This document shows, piece after piece, positions 19,107 through 28,284 of a stretch of DNA of 64,000 bases. Source of the stretch: Woeseiaceae bacterium (GTDB lineage Bacteria; Pseudomonadota; Gammaproteobacteria; Steroidobacterales; Woeseiaceae); contig JAHEFE010000001.1 of NCBI GenBank assembly GCA_024640365.1, forward strand, positions 118,348 through 182,347. Direction: 5' to 3'. Position 1 is the stretch's first letter. Every line of letters starts with the position of its first letter. The notes under the pieces were generated by a model. That model was not told the origin of the DNA. It worked only from the letters and a program-made list of their open reading frames with translations, and did not search any database. The position numbers and the translations under genes are program-made.

Positions 19107-19736
19107 ATGGCAGTGATCGCCAATAGACGATCAGTAATGACACTTTATTCTCGGCCGACTTGCCTGCACAGTCATAGGACTCGTCTGGTGCTCGCTGAGA
19201 AGAACATTAACATCGAAATCGCCAGCGTCGACGGTCCGGATTTGCCTGAAGATCTTATGGATCTGAACCCATACCATACCGTTCCCACTTTGGTTGATCG
19301 GGATCTCGTTTTATATGATTCGCGTGTCATTATTGAATATTTGGATGAGCGTTTTCCGCATCCGCCGTTGATGCCTGTTGATCCAGTAACTCGTGCACAG
19401 TTTCGTCTGGCGCTGTACCGCATTGAACATGATTGGTATGCGCTTGCTGAGCAATTTGAAGATGACGCGGAAAAGAAAGCGACCGGCAAAGCCAAGAAGA
19501 TGCTGAAAGAGAGCATTCTTGCCAGTGCTGAGCTATTCGAGGCGAAACAGTTTTTCTTGAGTGATGAGTTTTCACTTGTAGACTGCACGATTGCCCCAGT
19601 ATTGTGGCGCCTGCCGCACTATGGAGTAGACCTTGGTAACCAGGCAGAAGCAATTGAGGCGTATATGAGTAGAGTTTTTGCGCGCTCATCTTTTCAAGAG
19701 AGCCTCACAGAGCTTGAGCAGGAAATGCGCCTGTAG
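19107..19736 (+). CDS. sspA: Stringent starvation protein A
   Basis: A 209-residue glutathione-transferase-fold protein (thioredoxin-like N domain, helical C domain) that lacks GST activity in E. coli and binds RNA polymerase during stationary phase and acid stress. The start region (RSVMTLYSRPTCLHSHRTRLVL) and the surface patch with PHYGVDLG match SspA. AGGGG lies 9 bases before the ATG. sspB follows, forming the classic sspAB pair. Confidence 0.93.
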   Translation: MAVIANRRSVMTLYSRPTCLHSHRTRLVLAEKNINIEIASVDGPDLPEDLMDLNPYHTVPTLVDRDLVLYDSRVIIEYLDERFPHPPLMPVDPVTRAQFRLALYRIEHDWYALAEQFEDDAEKKATGKAKKMLKESILASAELFEAKQFFLSDEFSLVDCTIAPVLWRLPHYGVDLGNQAEAIEAYMSRVFARSSFQESLTELEQEMRL

Positions 19737-19746
19737 TCTTGAGAAC

Positions 19747-20145
19747 GTGACTAACGCTAACAGACCCAAAAGACCCTACCTGATTCGTGCAATGCATGAG
19801 TGGATGGGTGACAACGGGCATACGCCGCATATTGTGGTTGATGCCGCGTTTGAAGGTGTTCAGGTACCGACGGAGCACATCAAGGACGGCAAGATCATTC
19901 TCAACATCAGCCACTCCGCTGCTCACAATCTAAAGCTGGCAAATAACGCTGTCAGTTTTAGAGCAAGGTTCAGCGGCGTGCCTTATGAGGTATGGGTTCC
20001 CGTGGGAGCAGTTCTTGGTATCTACGCCAAAGAGACTGGCCAGGGCATGATTTTCTCCCACAGCGGAGATGTCCCGGAACCACCCGAGGGTGATGACGGC
20101 GAGCAGGTAAAGGGCAGTCGACCTCACTTAAAGGTCGTTAAGTAA
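19747..20145 (+). CDS. sspB: ClpXP adaptor SspB
   Basis: A 132-residue SspB. The start is GTG at 19747 (VTNANRPKRPYLIRAMHEW), matching the family; an in-frame extension upstream runs into sspA and is not homologous. The core (residues about 8-115) binds the ssrA tag, the linker is acidic, and the last residues RPHLKVVK form the XB peptide that docks on ClpX. It delivers ssrA-tagged products of stalled ribosomes to ClpXP. It converges with diaA, 27 bases apart. Confidence 0.94.
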   Translation: MTNANRPKRPYLIRAMHEWMGDNGHTPHIVVDAAFEGVQVPTEHIKDGKIILNISHSAAHNLKLANNAVSFRARFSGVPYEVWVPVGAVLGIYAKETGQGMIFSHSGDVPEPPEGDDGEQVKGSRPHLKVVK

Positions 20146-20172
20146 TAATTTGGTAGATCGTTGCGCTGACGA

Positions 20173-20796
<624 letters not shown>

Positions 20797-21168
20797 TCAT
20801 GGTCTGAACGCATCTTTTATCCATTGTATCGTGTATTGGTCATTTGGCCGACCATTCACTGCGATAACGTCGAATCTTATCGTACTGTTGGCGTGTGCCG
20901 GGTGTTTGGCGAGGTATGCCAGTGCGCAGTGAGTTAAACGTCGCTGCTTATGTCGATCTACTGACTCGGCAGCCGATGCATAATCAGACTGCTGGCGAAA
21001 GCGCACTTCAACAAACACGAGAGTTCCAATATCCAGCATGATGAGGTCAACTTCGCCGCCGCGGCACGAGAAATTCCTTTCCAGTTCGCGGAGGCCCTTA
21101 GTCTTCAAGTGACTCAGTGCTAGTAACTCGAAACCCTGTCCTATTCTCCGGGTGTGTCTTCTAGCCAC
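20797..21168 (-). CDS. yraN: UPF0102 nuclease-fold protein YraN
   Basis: A 123-residue protein of the YraN family with a PD-(D/E)xK nuclease-like core: GGEVDLIML, then LVFVEVRFR. The C terminus RFDVIAVN...IQWIKDAF matches E. coli YraN. Its cellular role is not well established. Its 5' end overlaps the lpoA 3' end by 28 bases, and diaA follows 30 bases later. Confidence 0.9.
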   Translation of the reverse strand: MARRHTRRIGQGFELLALSHLKTKGLRELERNFSCRGGEVDLIMLDIGTLVFVEVRFRQQSDYASAAESVDRHKQRRLTHCALAYLAKHPAHANSTIRFDVIAVNGRPNDQYTIQWIKDAFRP

Positions 21169-23129
21169 TCTGGCTCATCGGAGTCTGTTGGCGGCAACGC
21201 GTTGGTATCAAAGCCGTGCAGTGAAGGCAGCGCAACCGGTTGACCGCGGCGAAACTGGGCCCAGTCGAGTCGCCTATGAACGCGCCCCCCAGAGTCGAGA
21301 TAGAGCCGTCCTGTTGCCCCATAAATTTCCGGTAATGGTCCCGCGATGTTACTGAACAAGGCGGGTGCCAACTTATAGGCGTCATATCCCATGGCCTGCA
21401 GCCTGGTGAGCTGCTGTTTTTCCGGCCAGCTACTGCGATAAAGATCTGGCAGTCCATCAAACTGGTTGGCTGGTTCAATGATCCATGGGATATCTGCGAA
21501 CATGACTCCGTTAAGATCGGTGTCTGAGCGCCCGTCCATCGCATAGATTGAAGACGTAGAATAGACGGGGAGGTCGCCCGAGTAATGAAAACGAAGCTGC
21601 GGTTTTATAAGGCGCCCTACGTTGGCATCCGTTGCGAGGAAAATAAACTCTGTGTCTTGGCGGCGCCGAGATTCGAATTGCAACGGCTCATTAATATTGG
21701 CTCGCAAGCGACGATAGCGCTGTACACTGTCAGACAGGTGCATTAGCCCTTCAATTTCAGTTGAAAAATCCTGACTGCCAATTTGATAGCTGCGATATTC
21801 AAGCAGCGTTCCACCCGAGTGCTCAAGCTCAGTTGCGAAGCTTGAGAGAACTCGCCGGCCCCATTCATTATTTGGGATCAGAGCTACTCCCCGAGTTTGC
21901 CCCTCCATAATGACGCGCTGCGCGGCGGACGATGCTTCGTCCTCAGGCGCCAGAGCAAACTGATAAAACTGTGGCGGCGAGCTCAGATCATCCGGTAGAT
22001 AGTTAAGTGCAAGCACCGGGACCGGCAGCATGGGTTCTTCTGCGAGAGTGGTTACATCTTTTTTAAGCAAGGGGCCGATAACAAATTGCGCGCCATCGGT
22101 GATGGCCTGGTTATAAGCGTTGCTGACACCCAGGCTGGCGGTGTCGTAGACGCGAATAGCCTGAGTTTGCATCGGATCATACTGATTGCTGAAATAAGCA
22201 CCAAAAAATCCATCACGGATGGCAATGCCGGCCGTTTCCGCAGCCCCGCTCAAGGGCAGTAATAACGCTATTTGTCGGGGATGATCAAGAAATACCGAGT
22301 CGACTGCGGACTGTTTGCCAAGTATCAACAACGCGGGGTGATTGAAATTCGCTTGCTGCCATTGTTCGAGGCCACTTGACCACGCAGAGCCTGTTTGTCC
22401 GGTCGTGGTGGCGAGAGATGCCAGATTAAGCCAACCGCGAACTTCTGCATCTGCAGTCAACGCGAGGCCACGACGCAGGGTCCCGCTGTCGGTATTTAGC
22501 AATCCGTGCCAGAGGCGATTGCGATTATCTTTTATGCTTTGGGCGTTATCGAGCCAGGACTCACGGTGGGCGAGAATTTCTATCGCCCTGACTGGGTCAC
22601 CTTGTTGAAAATTGGCGTCAGCACGTAAAGCATCGACGCGCATCCGAAACTTGAGCGGCATCCCCTCTCTACTCATCGGCTCCAATATGAGCAACGCTTT
22701 TTCAGATTGGTTGTCGACCAGGTACAGTGCCGCCTCATCCATTTGCCAGAGTCGCAGATTGTCGCCTGTAGTGGGTTTGGCCATTGCATGAAATGCATTG
22801 CGGGCCCTGCTGATGTCGTTGCCGTCGAGCCATTGCTGTATTGCCAGAAGCGTCAACCGGTCCCGTTCAACGCCTTGTTGTTCACCGGCTAAGCCGATAT
22901 ACATCGCCGCGGAGTCTGCGAACCGCCCATCGTTCGCCAGGTTTTCAGCATTGCTTTCCGACTGGCTGGACCAGTTTCCCAGCGAGCTGCCGGCACATGC
23001 GGAGAGGAGCAGGGTTATGCATAGAAACACAACGCCGCGGACGCCGCGCTGCCAGCCCAGTGATTTCGGCAAACTTGCCTGTATGTCATTGTTCAGTGCA
23101 GGATGCATAACGATTCTTGTTTGACTCAT
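21141..23129 (-). CDS. lpoA: Outer-membrane lipoprotein activator of PBP1A, LpoA
   Basis: A 662-residue lipoprotein. The lipobox LLLSAC places the lipidated Cys near residue 45, after a basic N-region and a hydrophobic core; ATG at codon 8 is an alternative start. The N domain carries TPR-like repeats, and the C domain (from about residue 285, starting RQIALLLPLSGAAETAG) is a periplasmic-binding-protein fold, as in LpoA. It reaches through the peptidoglycan to activate PBP1A. Only 31 bases separate it from divergent rsmI. Confidence 0.92.
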   Translation of the reverse strand: MSQTRIVMHPALNNDIQASLPKSLGWQRGVRGVVFLCITLLLSACAGSSLGNWSSQSESNAENLANDGRFADSAAMYIGLAGEQQGVERDRLTLLAIQQWLDGNDISRARNAFHAMAKPTTGDNLRLWQMDEAALYLVDNQSEKALLILEPMSREGMPLKFRMRVDALRADANFQQGDPVRAIEILAHRESWLDNAQSIKDNRNRLWHGLLNTDSGTLRRGLALTADAEVRGWLNLASLATTTGQTGSAWSSGLEQWQQANFNHPALLILGKQSAVDSVFLDHPRQIALLLPLSGAAETAGIAIRDGFFGAYFSNQYDPMQTQAIRVYDTASLGVSNAYNQAITDGAQFVIGPLLKKDVTTLAEEPMLPVPVLALNYLPDDLSSPPQFYQFALAPEDEASSAAQRVIMEGQTRGVALIPNNEWGRRVLSSFATELEHSGGTLLEYRSYQIGSQDFSTEIEGLMHLSDSVQRYRRLRANINEPLQFESRRRQDTEFIFLATDANVGRLIKPQLRFHYSGDLPVYSTSSIYAMDGRSDTDLNGVMFADIPWIIEPANQFDGLPDLYRSSWPEKQQLTRLQAMGYDAYKLAPALFSNIAGPLPEIYGATGRLYLDSGGRVHRRLDWAQFRRGQPVALPSLHGFDTNALPPTDSDEPEWLEDTPGE

Positions 23130-23160
23130 TTGTAATTAATGGAACTACGGTGGCTATAAA

Positions 23161-24009
23161 ATGAACACCGGCACGCTTTACGTTGTAGCGACGCCTATTG
23201 GCAATCTGGAGGACCTGACGCCACGCGCACGTCGCGTCCTAAATGAGGTCGACCTTATCGCTGCCGAGGATACCCGCCATACCAGGCGATTGCTATCGCA
23301 TTTCGGGATCAAAACTCGACAAATGGCACTGCACGAGCACAACGAGGAGGCGGCGAGCAAAGAACTGGTGGCGCTCATGCAGGGTGGAAGTTCGGTGGCC
23401 ATTGTGAGTGACGCAGGCACTCCGTTGGTGAGCGATCCGGGATATCAACTGGTTGCCGCGGCGCATGCTGCCGCAATTCCGGTATCGCCGGTACCGGGTG
23501 TTTCGGCGGCGATCGCCGCTTTGTCGGTCGCGGGTTTGGCGACGAACCGTTTTTGTTTTGAAGGGTTTCTGCCCAGTCGGGGAAGTGCGCGGCGTGAACG
23601 GTTGCAGCAGTTATTTTCCGAACAACGGACGCTGGTTTTTTACGAAGCCGTGCACCGAATTGAGCAAACCATTAACGACCTTGCTGTGGTATTTGGTGCC
23701 GAGCGCGCTGCGTTTGTGGGCAGGGAGCTGACTAAAATGCATGAACAATGTTTGAGTTCGACCCTGGGTGGGCTGCAGGCCGATCTGGAGGCCGGTTCGA
23801 TCCCGCTAAAAGGTGAGTTTGTCATTGCAGTGGCTGGCAATACTGCGACCGAGGGTGAGCAAAACGAGGCCGATGACATCGCATTACTCACACTGCTTAT
23901 TGAATATCTGCCTGGTAAGCAGGCTGTTGAAGTTGTCTCCAGGGCCACGGGAGCCAAGCGCAACGACCTTTACAAGGAAATGCTGCGCATCAAAGGCGAT
24001 AGCGAGTGA
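23161..24009 (+). CDS. rsmI: 16S rRNA 2'-O-methyltransferase RsmI
   Basis: A 282-residue tetrapyrrole-methylase-fold enzyme that methylates the ribose of C1402 in 16S rRNA using SAM. Signature segments are YVVATPIGNLEDLTPRA, AAEDTRHTRRLL and SDAGTPLVSDPG. The length matches E. coli RsmI (286). It is divergent from lpoA, the conserved arrangement, and ends 46 bases before the RNase P RNA. Confidence 0.96.
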   Translation: MNTGTLYVVATPIGNLEDLTPRARRVLNEVDLIAAEDTRHTRRLLSHFGIKTRQMALHEHNEEAASKELVALMQGGSSVAIVSDAGTPLVSDPGYQLVAAAHAAAIPVSPVPGVSAAIAALSVAGLATNRFCFEGFLPSRGSARRERLQQLFSEQRTLVFYEAVHRIEQTINDLAVVFGAERAAFVGRELTKMHEQCLSSTLGGLQADLEAGSIPLKGEFVIAVAGNTATEGEQNEADDIALLTLLIEYLPGKQAVEVVSRATGAKRNDLYKEMLRIKGDSE

Positions 24010-24023
24010 TCGCAAGAATTCAA

Positions 24024-24050
24024 TTGGTGGTGCGGAATTTGCCCTATAAT
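24024..24050 (+). promoter_or_regulatory. Promoter of the RNase P RNA gene
   Basis: A perfect -10 TATAAT (24045-24050) lies 5 bases before the 5' strand of helix P1. The best nearby -35 is TTGGTG at 24024 with a short 15-base spacer, so the -35 is uncertain. The -10 fixes the start near 24056. Confidence 0.6.
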
Positions 24051-24055
24051 AACTC

Positions 24056-24449
24056 GTGTGAAACGACAGGAGTCCGCCAGGCAATCGCTGGACTTAATGC
24101 ATTGCGTTAAGTCTGGAGGAAAGTCCGGGCTCCCTCGGGCAGGGCGCCAGGTAACGCCTGGAGGGCGCGAGTCCATGGAAAGTGCAACAGAAAATATACC
24201 GCCTAAGCGCCTTGGCGCCGGTAAGGTTGAAATGGTGCGGTAAGAGCGCACCGCGCGGGTGGCAACATTCCGTGGCTAGGTAAACCCCGCCTGGAGCAAG
24301 ACCAAATAGGGGAGTAAGCGGCTTTGCCGCACCGCCGGCTCCGAGCGGACTCCCGGGTAGGTTGCTTGAGGCAATCGGTGACGATTGTCCCAGATGAATG
24401 ATTGTCCACGACAGAACCCGGCTTATGGCTGACTCCTGGCGTTTCACAC
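24056..24449 (+). ncRNA. rnpB: RNase P RNA, bacterial type A
   Basis: About 394 nt. Helix P1 is a long terminal pairing: GTGTGAAACGACAGGAGTC at the 5' end with GACTCCTGGCGTTTCACAC at the 3' end, with one mismatch. Universal RNase P segments are all present in order: GAGGAAAGTCCGGGCTCC (CR I), GGTAACGCCTGG, AGTGCAACAGA, GGTAAGAGCGCACCG, CGTGG with GTAAACCCC, GCAAGACCAAATAGGGG, and GATGAATGATTGTCCACGAC (CR V), then AGAACCCGGCTTA. It is the catalytic subunit that matures tRNA 5' ends. A T-rich stretch (TTTATTT) after P1 may terminate transcription. Confidence 0.97.
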
Positions 24450-24790
24450 TTTATTTATCCCACTTTCCCCTTGTGTTTTTGCGACCACCGCCACTTTTGA
24501 CGGATTTTCCGTTCGTGTCCGAAAAGTTCTTTTAAATAATATAAAAAACAAACAGTTATAGTCATAATATCAACGAAAAATAGGTGTTGAGCGCACACGA
24601 CTGAAGAAAGTCGCCGGTCCTGGCCCCCGGGAACAAAAATCCCGCGCGCCGCCTGTATCTTTAACTGGAGTCGAGAAAGCGTGCTTAAGTCCATGATTTA
24701 TCGTTTCAATTGAGTGCCACAATTCGCCCGATTTGAGTCACCAAATAGCCCCTAAGTCCCTGTACAACAAGAATTAATTAGGGGGGTTGG
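24450..24790. other. Gene-free spacer between rnpB and the mra promoter
   Basis: The whole interval to the mraZ start is 429 bases. The first part is A+T rich around 24535-24600. Small inverted repeats (GACT/AGTC at about 24600; CGGGA/TCCCG around an A-run at about 24629-24645) occur but lack a matching T-run, so no terminator is claimed. No open frame with a convincing start and no tRNA was seen. The promoter of the dcw cluster lies at its right end. Confidence 0.6.
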
Positions 24791-24819
24791 TTGACGCTCT
24801 CCCAAGCCACACATATAGT
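24791..24819 (+). promoter_or_regulatory. Sigma-70 promoter of the dcw (mra) cluster
   Basis: TTGACG and TATAGT are separated by exactly 17 bases, the best sigma-70 match near a dcw gene in this window. The expected start is near 24825, giving a leader of about 50 bases before the mraZ GTG. It corresponds in position to Pmra of E. coli. Confidence 0.75.
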
Positions 24820-24843
24820 GTTGAAAAGTGGAAAAAAGTGGGA
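24817..24843 (+). promoter_or_regulatory. Candidate MraZ operator: three 10-bp-spaced repeats
   Basis: AGTG occurs at 24817, 24827 and 24837, exactly 10 bases apart, giving TGTTG, TGGAA and TGGGA units with 5-base A-rich spacers. E. coli MraZ binds TGGGN repeats with 5-base spacers at its own promoter. The repeats cover the -10 element and the predicted start, so binding should repress the whole cluster. The first unit is degenerate. Confidence 0.72.
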
Positions 24844-24878
24844 GGAGATGGGTTAACAGCCCCTCAAAAATAACAATC

Positions 24879-25328
24879 GTGTTTCGTGGAGCCACCAAAG
24901 TCACCCTGGACGCCAAAGGGCGTTTCGCCATACCGACCCGTTATCGGGAGCGGCTCGTGGCCCGTTGTGGCGGTCAATTGGTGGTCACTGTGGACCGTGA
25001 TTATTGTCTCCTCGTTTATCCGCTGTCTGATTGGGAAGAAATTGAACGCAAGTTGGTGCGCCTGCCAAGTTTGAACAAACAAGCACGACGCCTGCAGCGC
25101 CTCATGGTTGGTTATGCCTCTGAGCTCGAGCTTGACGGACATGGTCGCATATTGTTGCCGCGGGAGCTGCGTGATTTTGCAGCCCTGGATCGGCAGGCAA
25201 TCCTGATTGGGCAAGGTAATAAATTTGAATTGTGGGATGAAGAACGTTGGAACGAGAAACGAGATTCCTGGCTGTCCGATGACGAAGACATGGGACTGCC
25301 TGCAGAGCTCGAATCTCTTTCTCTTTAA
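24879..25328 (+). CDS. mraZ: Transcriptional regulator MraZ
   Basis: A 149-residue protein with two SpoVT-AbrB-like swapped-hairpin repeats ([32 protein letters not shown]), each with the DxxGR signature. GTG at 24879 gives [11 protein letters not shown], matching the family start M-F-R-G; a GTG 17 codons earlier adds unrelated sequence and lies inside the operator repeats. No clear Shine-Dalgarno precedes it, and a GGAGG lies 34 bases upstream. It acts as a dodecameric DNA binder that represses its own operon. rsmH starts on the very next base after the stop. Confidence 0.94.
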   Translation: MFRGATKVTLDAKGRFAIPTRYRERLVARCGGQLVVTVDRDYCLLVYPLSDWEEIERKLVRLPSLNKQARRLQRLMVGYASELELDGHGRILLPRELRDFAALDRQAILIGQGNKFELWDEERWNEKRDSWLSDDEDMGLPAELESLSL

Positions 25329-26273
25329 GTGAAAAGTGGCGACGTGGCAACAGAACAGCACGTGCCAGTCATGCTGCAACCGGTATTAGATGGATTGGCG
25401 CTTAAAGCGGACGGCGTATACCTGGATGGAACCTTCGGTCGCGGCGGGCATAGCAGGGCAATACTCGATTTGCTTGGACCTGATGGTCGCCTGATAGCGG
25501 TTGATCGGGATCCGGAAGCGATTGCTTCTGCGGACAAAGATTTAATCGCCGATCGACGATTTGAATTAGTGAGGGGTGAAATTGCCGATCTCAAAAAAAT
25601 TGCGGATGCCAGAGGTTTGCTCGGACAAGTGGATGGTGTCTTGCTGGACCTCGGTGTCTCCTCACCGCAGTTGGATGATGCCGGTCGAGGATTCAGCTTT
25701 CTACGAGACGGGCCTTTGGACATGCGCATGGACCCGGAAACGGGCGTTAGCGCAGCGCGGTGGTTGGCAAGTGTGGACGAAAGGGAATTGAAACGGACGC
25801 TGCAAAAGTTTGGAGAAGAGAAATTTGCCGGGCGTATCGCCAAGGCAATTATTGCGGCGCGCACCGAAAAAACCATTGAGCGAACAGGAGAGTTGGCAGA
25901 GATTGTTGCCGACGCTGTGCCAATCAAGCACGGCAAGAAACATCCAGCTACCAAAACGTTTCAGGCCATTCGAATCAAGATGAATGCCGAGCTTGAACAA
26001 CTGCATGCGGGGCTTGATGCCTCACTCGCGCTGCTGAAGAGGGGCGGCCGGTTGTGCGTAATCAGCTTTCATTCGCTTGAGGATCGACCTGTAAAAAGAT
26101 TCATGCGTGATCATTCGTTGGTACCGGTCCCTTATCGAGGCTTGCCGAACATCCCGGATGAAATGCAGCCGCCACTGCGGCTCGTAGGCAAGGCAGTCGC
26201 AGCAACTGACGCGGAAGTAAAAAGTAATGTTCGTGCGCGCAGCGCGCACCTTCGAATAGCGGAACGACTCTAA
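25329..26273 (+). CDS. rsmH: 16S rRNA m4C1402 methyltransferase RsmH
   Basis: A 314-residue MraW-type SAM methyltransferase (E. coli 313). It has the SAM loop DGTFGRGGHSRAIL, then LLDLGVSSPQLD, RAIRIKMNAELEQL-like segment and the C-terminal VISFHSLEDRPVKRF. It methylates N4 of C1402 in 16S rRNA, the same nucleotide RsmI (23161) modifies on the ribose. The start is GTG abutting the mraZ stop. The stop shares one base with the ftsL ATG. Confidence 0.96.
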   Translation: MKSGDVATEQHVPVMLQPVLDGLALKADGVYLDGTFGRGGHSRAILDLLGPDGRLIAVDRDPEAIASADKDLIADRRFELVRGEIADLKKIADARGLLGQVDGVLLDLGVSSPQLDDAGRGFSFLRDGPLDMRMDPETGVSAARWLASVDERELKRTLQKFGEEKFAGRIAKAIIAARTEKTIERTGELAEIVADAVPIKHGKKHPATKTFQAIRIKMNAELEQLHAGLDASLALLKRGGRLCVISFHSLEDRPVKRFMRDHSLVPVPYRGLPNIPDEMQPPLRLVGKAVAATDAEVKSNVRARSAHLRIAERL

Positions 26274-26560
26274 TGAAAGCGGTAAACACCGGGAAGCCAA
26301 TTCTTCTGATATTGGTATGCACCGCCATTTGTATGGGTACCGCAATTGCGCTGGTCTACACAAAACATGAGTCACGCAAATTATTTATCGAGCTGGAGCG
26401 ACTTGCCGCAGATCGTGATGAATTAAATATCGAGTGGGGCCAGTTGCAGATTGAGCAGAGCACTTGGGCAACTAACGGACGCATCGAACAAGTGGCAACA
26501 GACGATCTTAAGTTAATACGACCGCCGTCAACTGAAATATACGTGATCGAGGAAAAATGA
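26273..26560 (+). CDS. ftsL: Cell division protein FtsL
   Basis: A 95-residue bitopic protein: a short cytoplasmic tail, a membrane helix at about residues 9-29, then a periplasmic coiled coil with leucines spaced by heptads (residues about 35-70). It forms the FtsQLB complex that activates FtsWI. Sequence conservation in FtsL is low, so the call rests on topology, size and location between rsmH and ftsI. The 3' end overlaps ftsI by 4 bases. Confidence 0.9.
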   Translation: MKAVNTGKPILLILVCTAICMGTAIALVYTKHESRKLFIELERLAADRDELNIEWGQLQIEQSTWATNGRIEQVATDDLKLIRPPSTEIYVIEEK

Positions 26561-28284
26561 GTCGCGGAGCTGAGACAAAAGCGCAGTCTGAAAGGCGCTT
26601 TACATGGCGCGTCACAATTGTGGCGGGCCTGCTTCTCATGGCCGCGGGATCGTTGCTTGCCAGGGCTGTCTATCTTCAGGTTCTCAACAAGGACTTCTTA
26701 AATCAACAGGCCGATGCGCGTCACCTGCGCACAGAAAAAATCTCGGCGCATCGTGGTTCAATAACGGATCGTAACGGTGAGCCTCTTGCGATCAGTTCGC
26801 CGGTAGATAGCGTTTGGGCAAATCCTTCTGAGCTAGCGCCTGCAATCGATAACGTTTCCAAACTTGCCGATGCGCTGGGCGTGGATGCCGATGTTTTGGT
26901 GCGCCGTATCACGCGCAGCATGGGCAAGCAGTTCGTGTATCTGAAGCGTCACCTGAGTCCAGAGCAAGCCGCAAATGTTATGAGTCTCAAGCTGCCCGGC
27001 GTCAATGTGCAGCGCGAGTATCGTCGCTATTACCCTGCGGGTGAGGTAGTCGGTCATATAGTCGGCTTTACCGATATTGATGACGAAGGGCAGGAGGGTC
27101 TTGAGCTTGCGTATAACCATTGGCTTACGGGTGAGTCTGGAGCCAAACGAGTATTGAAAGACCGATTGGGCAGGTCAATTGAAAACGTTGAGAGCATCAG
27201 GCCGCCGCGGCACGGTCGTGACCTTCGCTCGAGCATTGATCTGCGAGTCCAGTACATTGCGTATCGTGAATTGAAGTCAGCTATTCAGCAGCACCACGCG
27301 GAGTCGGGTTCGATCGTCGTGCTCGATGTCAAAACTGGCGAAGTGCTGGCAATGGTCAACCAGCCAACTTACAACCCAAATGATCGCTCGCAGTATTCCG
27401 CGGAGCGTTATCGAAATCGGGCTATTACCGATATTTTTGAGCCAGGTTCGAGCATCAAGCCACTGGTGGTAGCGGCGGCCTTAGAGAGTGGTCGATTCGA
27501 TGCGACCAGTTCCGTGGATACGTCGCCAGGTTATGTTGTCGTTGGTCCCAAGAAAATTGAGGACCATCATAACCTTGGGCGCATAAGCCTGGGGACGATT
27601 CTGGCACGCTCCAGTAACGTCGGTGTCACTAAAGTTGCGATGGCGCTCGAGCCCGAGCAGTTGTGGCAGACAATGAGTAATTTCGGACTAGGTTCGCTGA
27701 CTGAAAGCGGCTTTCCGGGTGAGTCGGCGGGAATGCTGACACATTTCTCAAACTGGCAAATGATCAGTCAGGCAACGCTGGCTTACGGCTATGGTGTGTC
27801 AGTAACGCCACTGCAACTCGCCCAGGCCTACGCAACCATTGGTAATCATGGCTTGTCGGAGCCGACGTCGCTGATTGCGCTCGATCAGGAACCGCCTCAC
27901 AAACGCATCATAAGTGCCAAGACCGCAGATGCGGTTGAAGCGATGCTGCAGGGCGTTGTACGCCCCGGTGGTACCGGCACGAAGGCCAAGATTCCGGGCT
28001 ACAAAGTCGCGGGCAAGACCGGTACGGCCTGGAAATTCGCGGCTGGCGGGTACTCTAAAGATAAATATATTTCGATTTTTGCAGGGCTGGTACCTGCAAG
28101 CAGTCCGCGCCTCGCCGTTGTTGTCGTCATTGATGAGCCCAGCGGCGATTTGTACTACGGCAGCGATGTCGCTGCGCCGGTGTTTGCTAATGTTATGACT
28201 GAGTCGCTGCGCCTGATGGCGTTGCCACCTGACGACCTTCCAGAAAGCGGTAGCGGTCGCATTATGCAGGCGATGAGCAAATGA
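26557..28284 (+). CDS. ftsI: Septal peptidoglycan transpeptidase FtsI (PBP3)
   Basis: A 575-residue class B PBP. One membrane helix is at about residues 22-42, then the pedestal domain and the transpeptidase domain. The active-site Ser298 is in the SxxK motif SSIK, SxN is SSN (in ARSSNVG) and KTG is in GKTGTAWK. It crosslinks septal peptidoglycan with FtsW and is the target of aztreonam-type beta-lactams. It is coupled to ftsL and murE by 4-base overlaps. The length is close to E. coli FtsI (588). Confidence 0.97.
   Translation: MSRGAETKAQSERRFTWRVTIVAGLLLMAAGSLLARAVYLQVLNKDFLNQQADARHLRTEKISAHRGSITDRNGEPLAISSPVDSVWANPSELAPAIDNVSKLADALGVDADVLVRRITRSMGKQFVYLKRHLSPEQAANVMSLKLPGVNVQREYRRYYPAGEVVGHIVGFTDIDDEGQEGLELAYNHWLTGESGAKRVLKDRLGRSIENVESIRPPRHGRDLRSSIDLRVQYIAYRELKSAIQQHHAESGSIVVLDVKTGEVLAMVNQPTYNPNDRSQYSAERYRNRAITDIFEPGSSIKPLVVAAALESGRFDATSSVDTSPGYVVVGPKKIEDHHNLGRISLGTILARSSNVGVTKVAMALEPEQLWQTMSNFGLGSLTESGFPGESAGMLTHFSNWQMISQATLAYGYGVSVTPLQLAQAYATIGNHGLSEPTSLIALDQEPPHKRIISAKTADAVEAMLQGVVRPGGTGTKAKIPGYKVAGKTGTAWKFAAGGYSKDKYISIFAGLVPASSPRLAVVVVIDEPSGDLYYGSDVAAPVFANVMTESLRLMALPPDDLPESGSGRIMQAMSK

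Noticed and set aside
24441..24480. CCCACTTTCC near the rnpB 3' end as an inverted MraZ box
   Set aside because: The two candidate units are 14 bases apart, out of phase, and lie on the rnpB tail far from the mra promoter.
25327..25348. AGTG repeats at the mraZ-rsmH junction as a second MraZ site
   Set aside because: Spacing is 7 and 8 bases, not 10, and they are explained by the coding start of rsmH.
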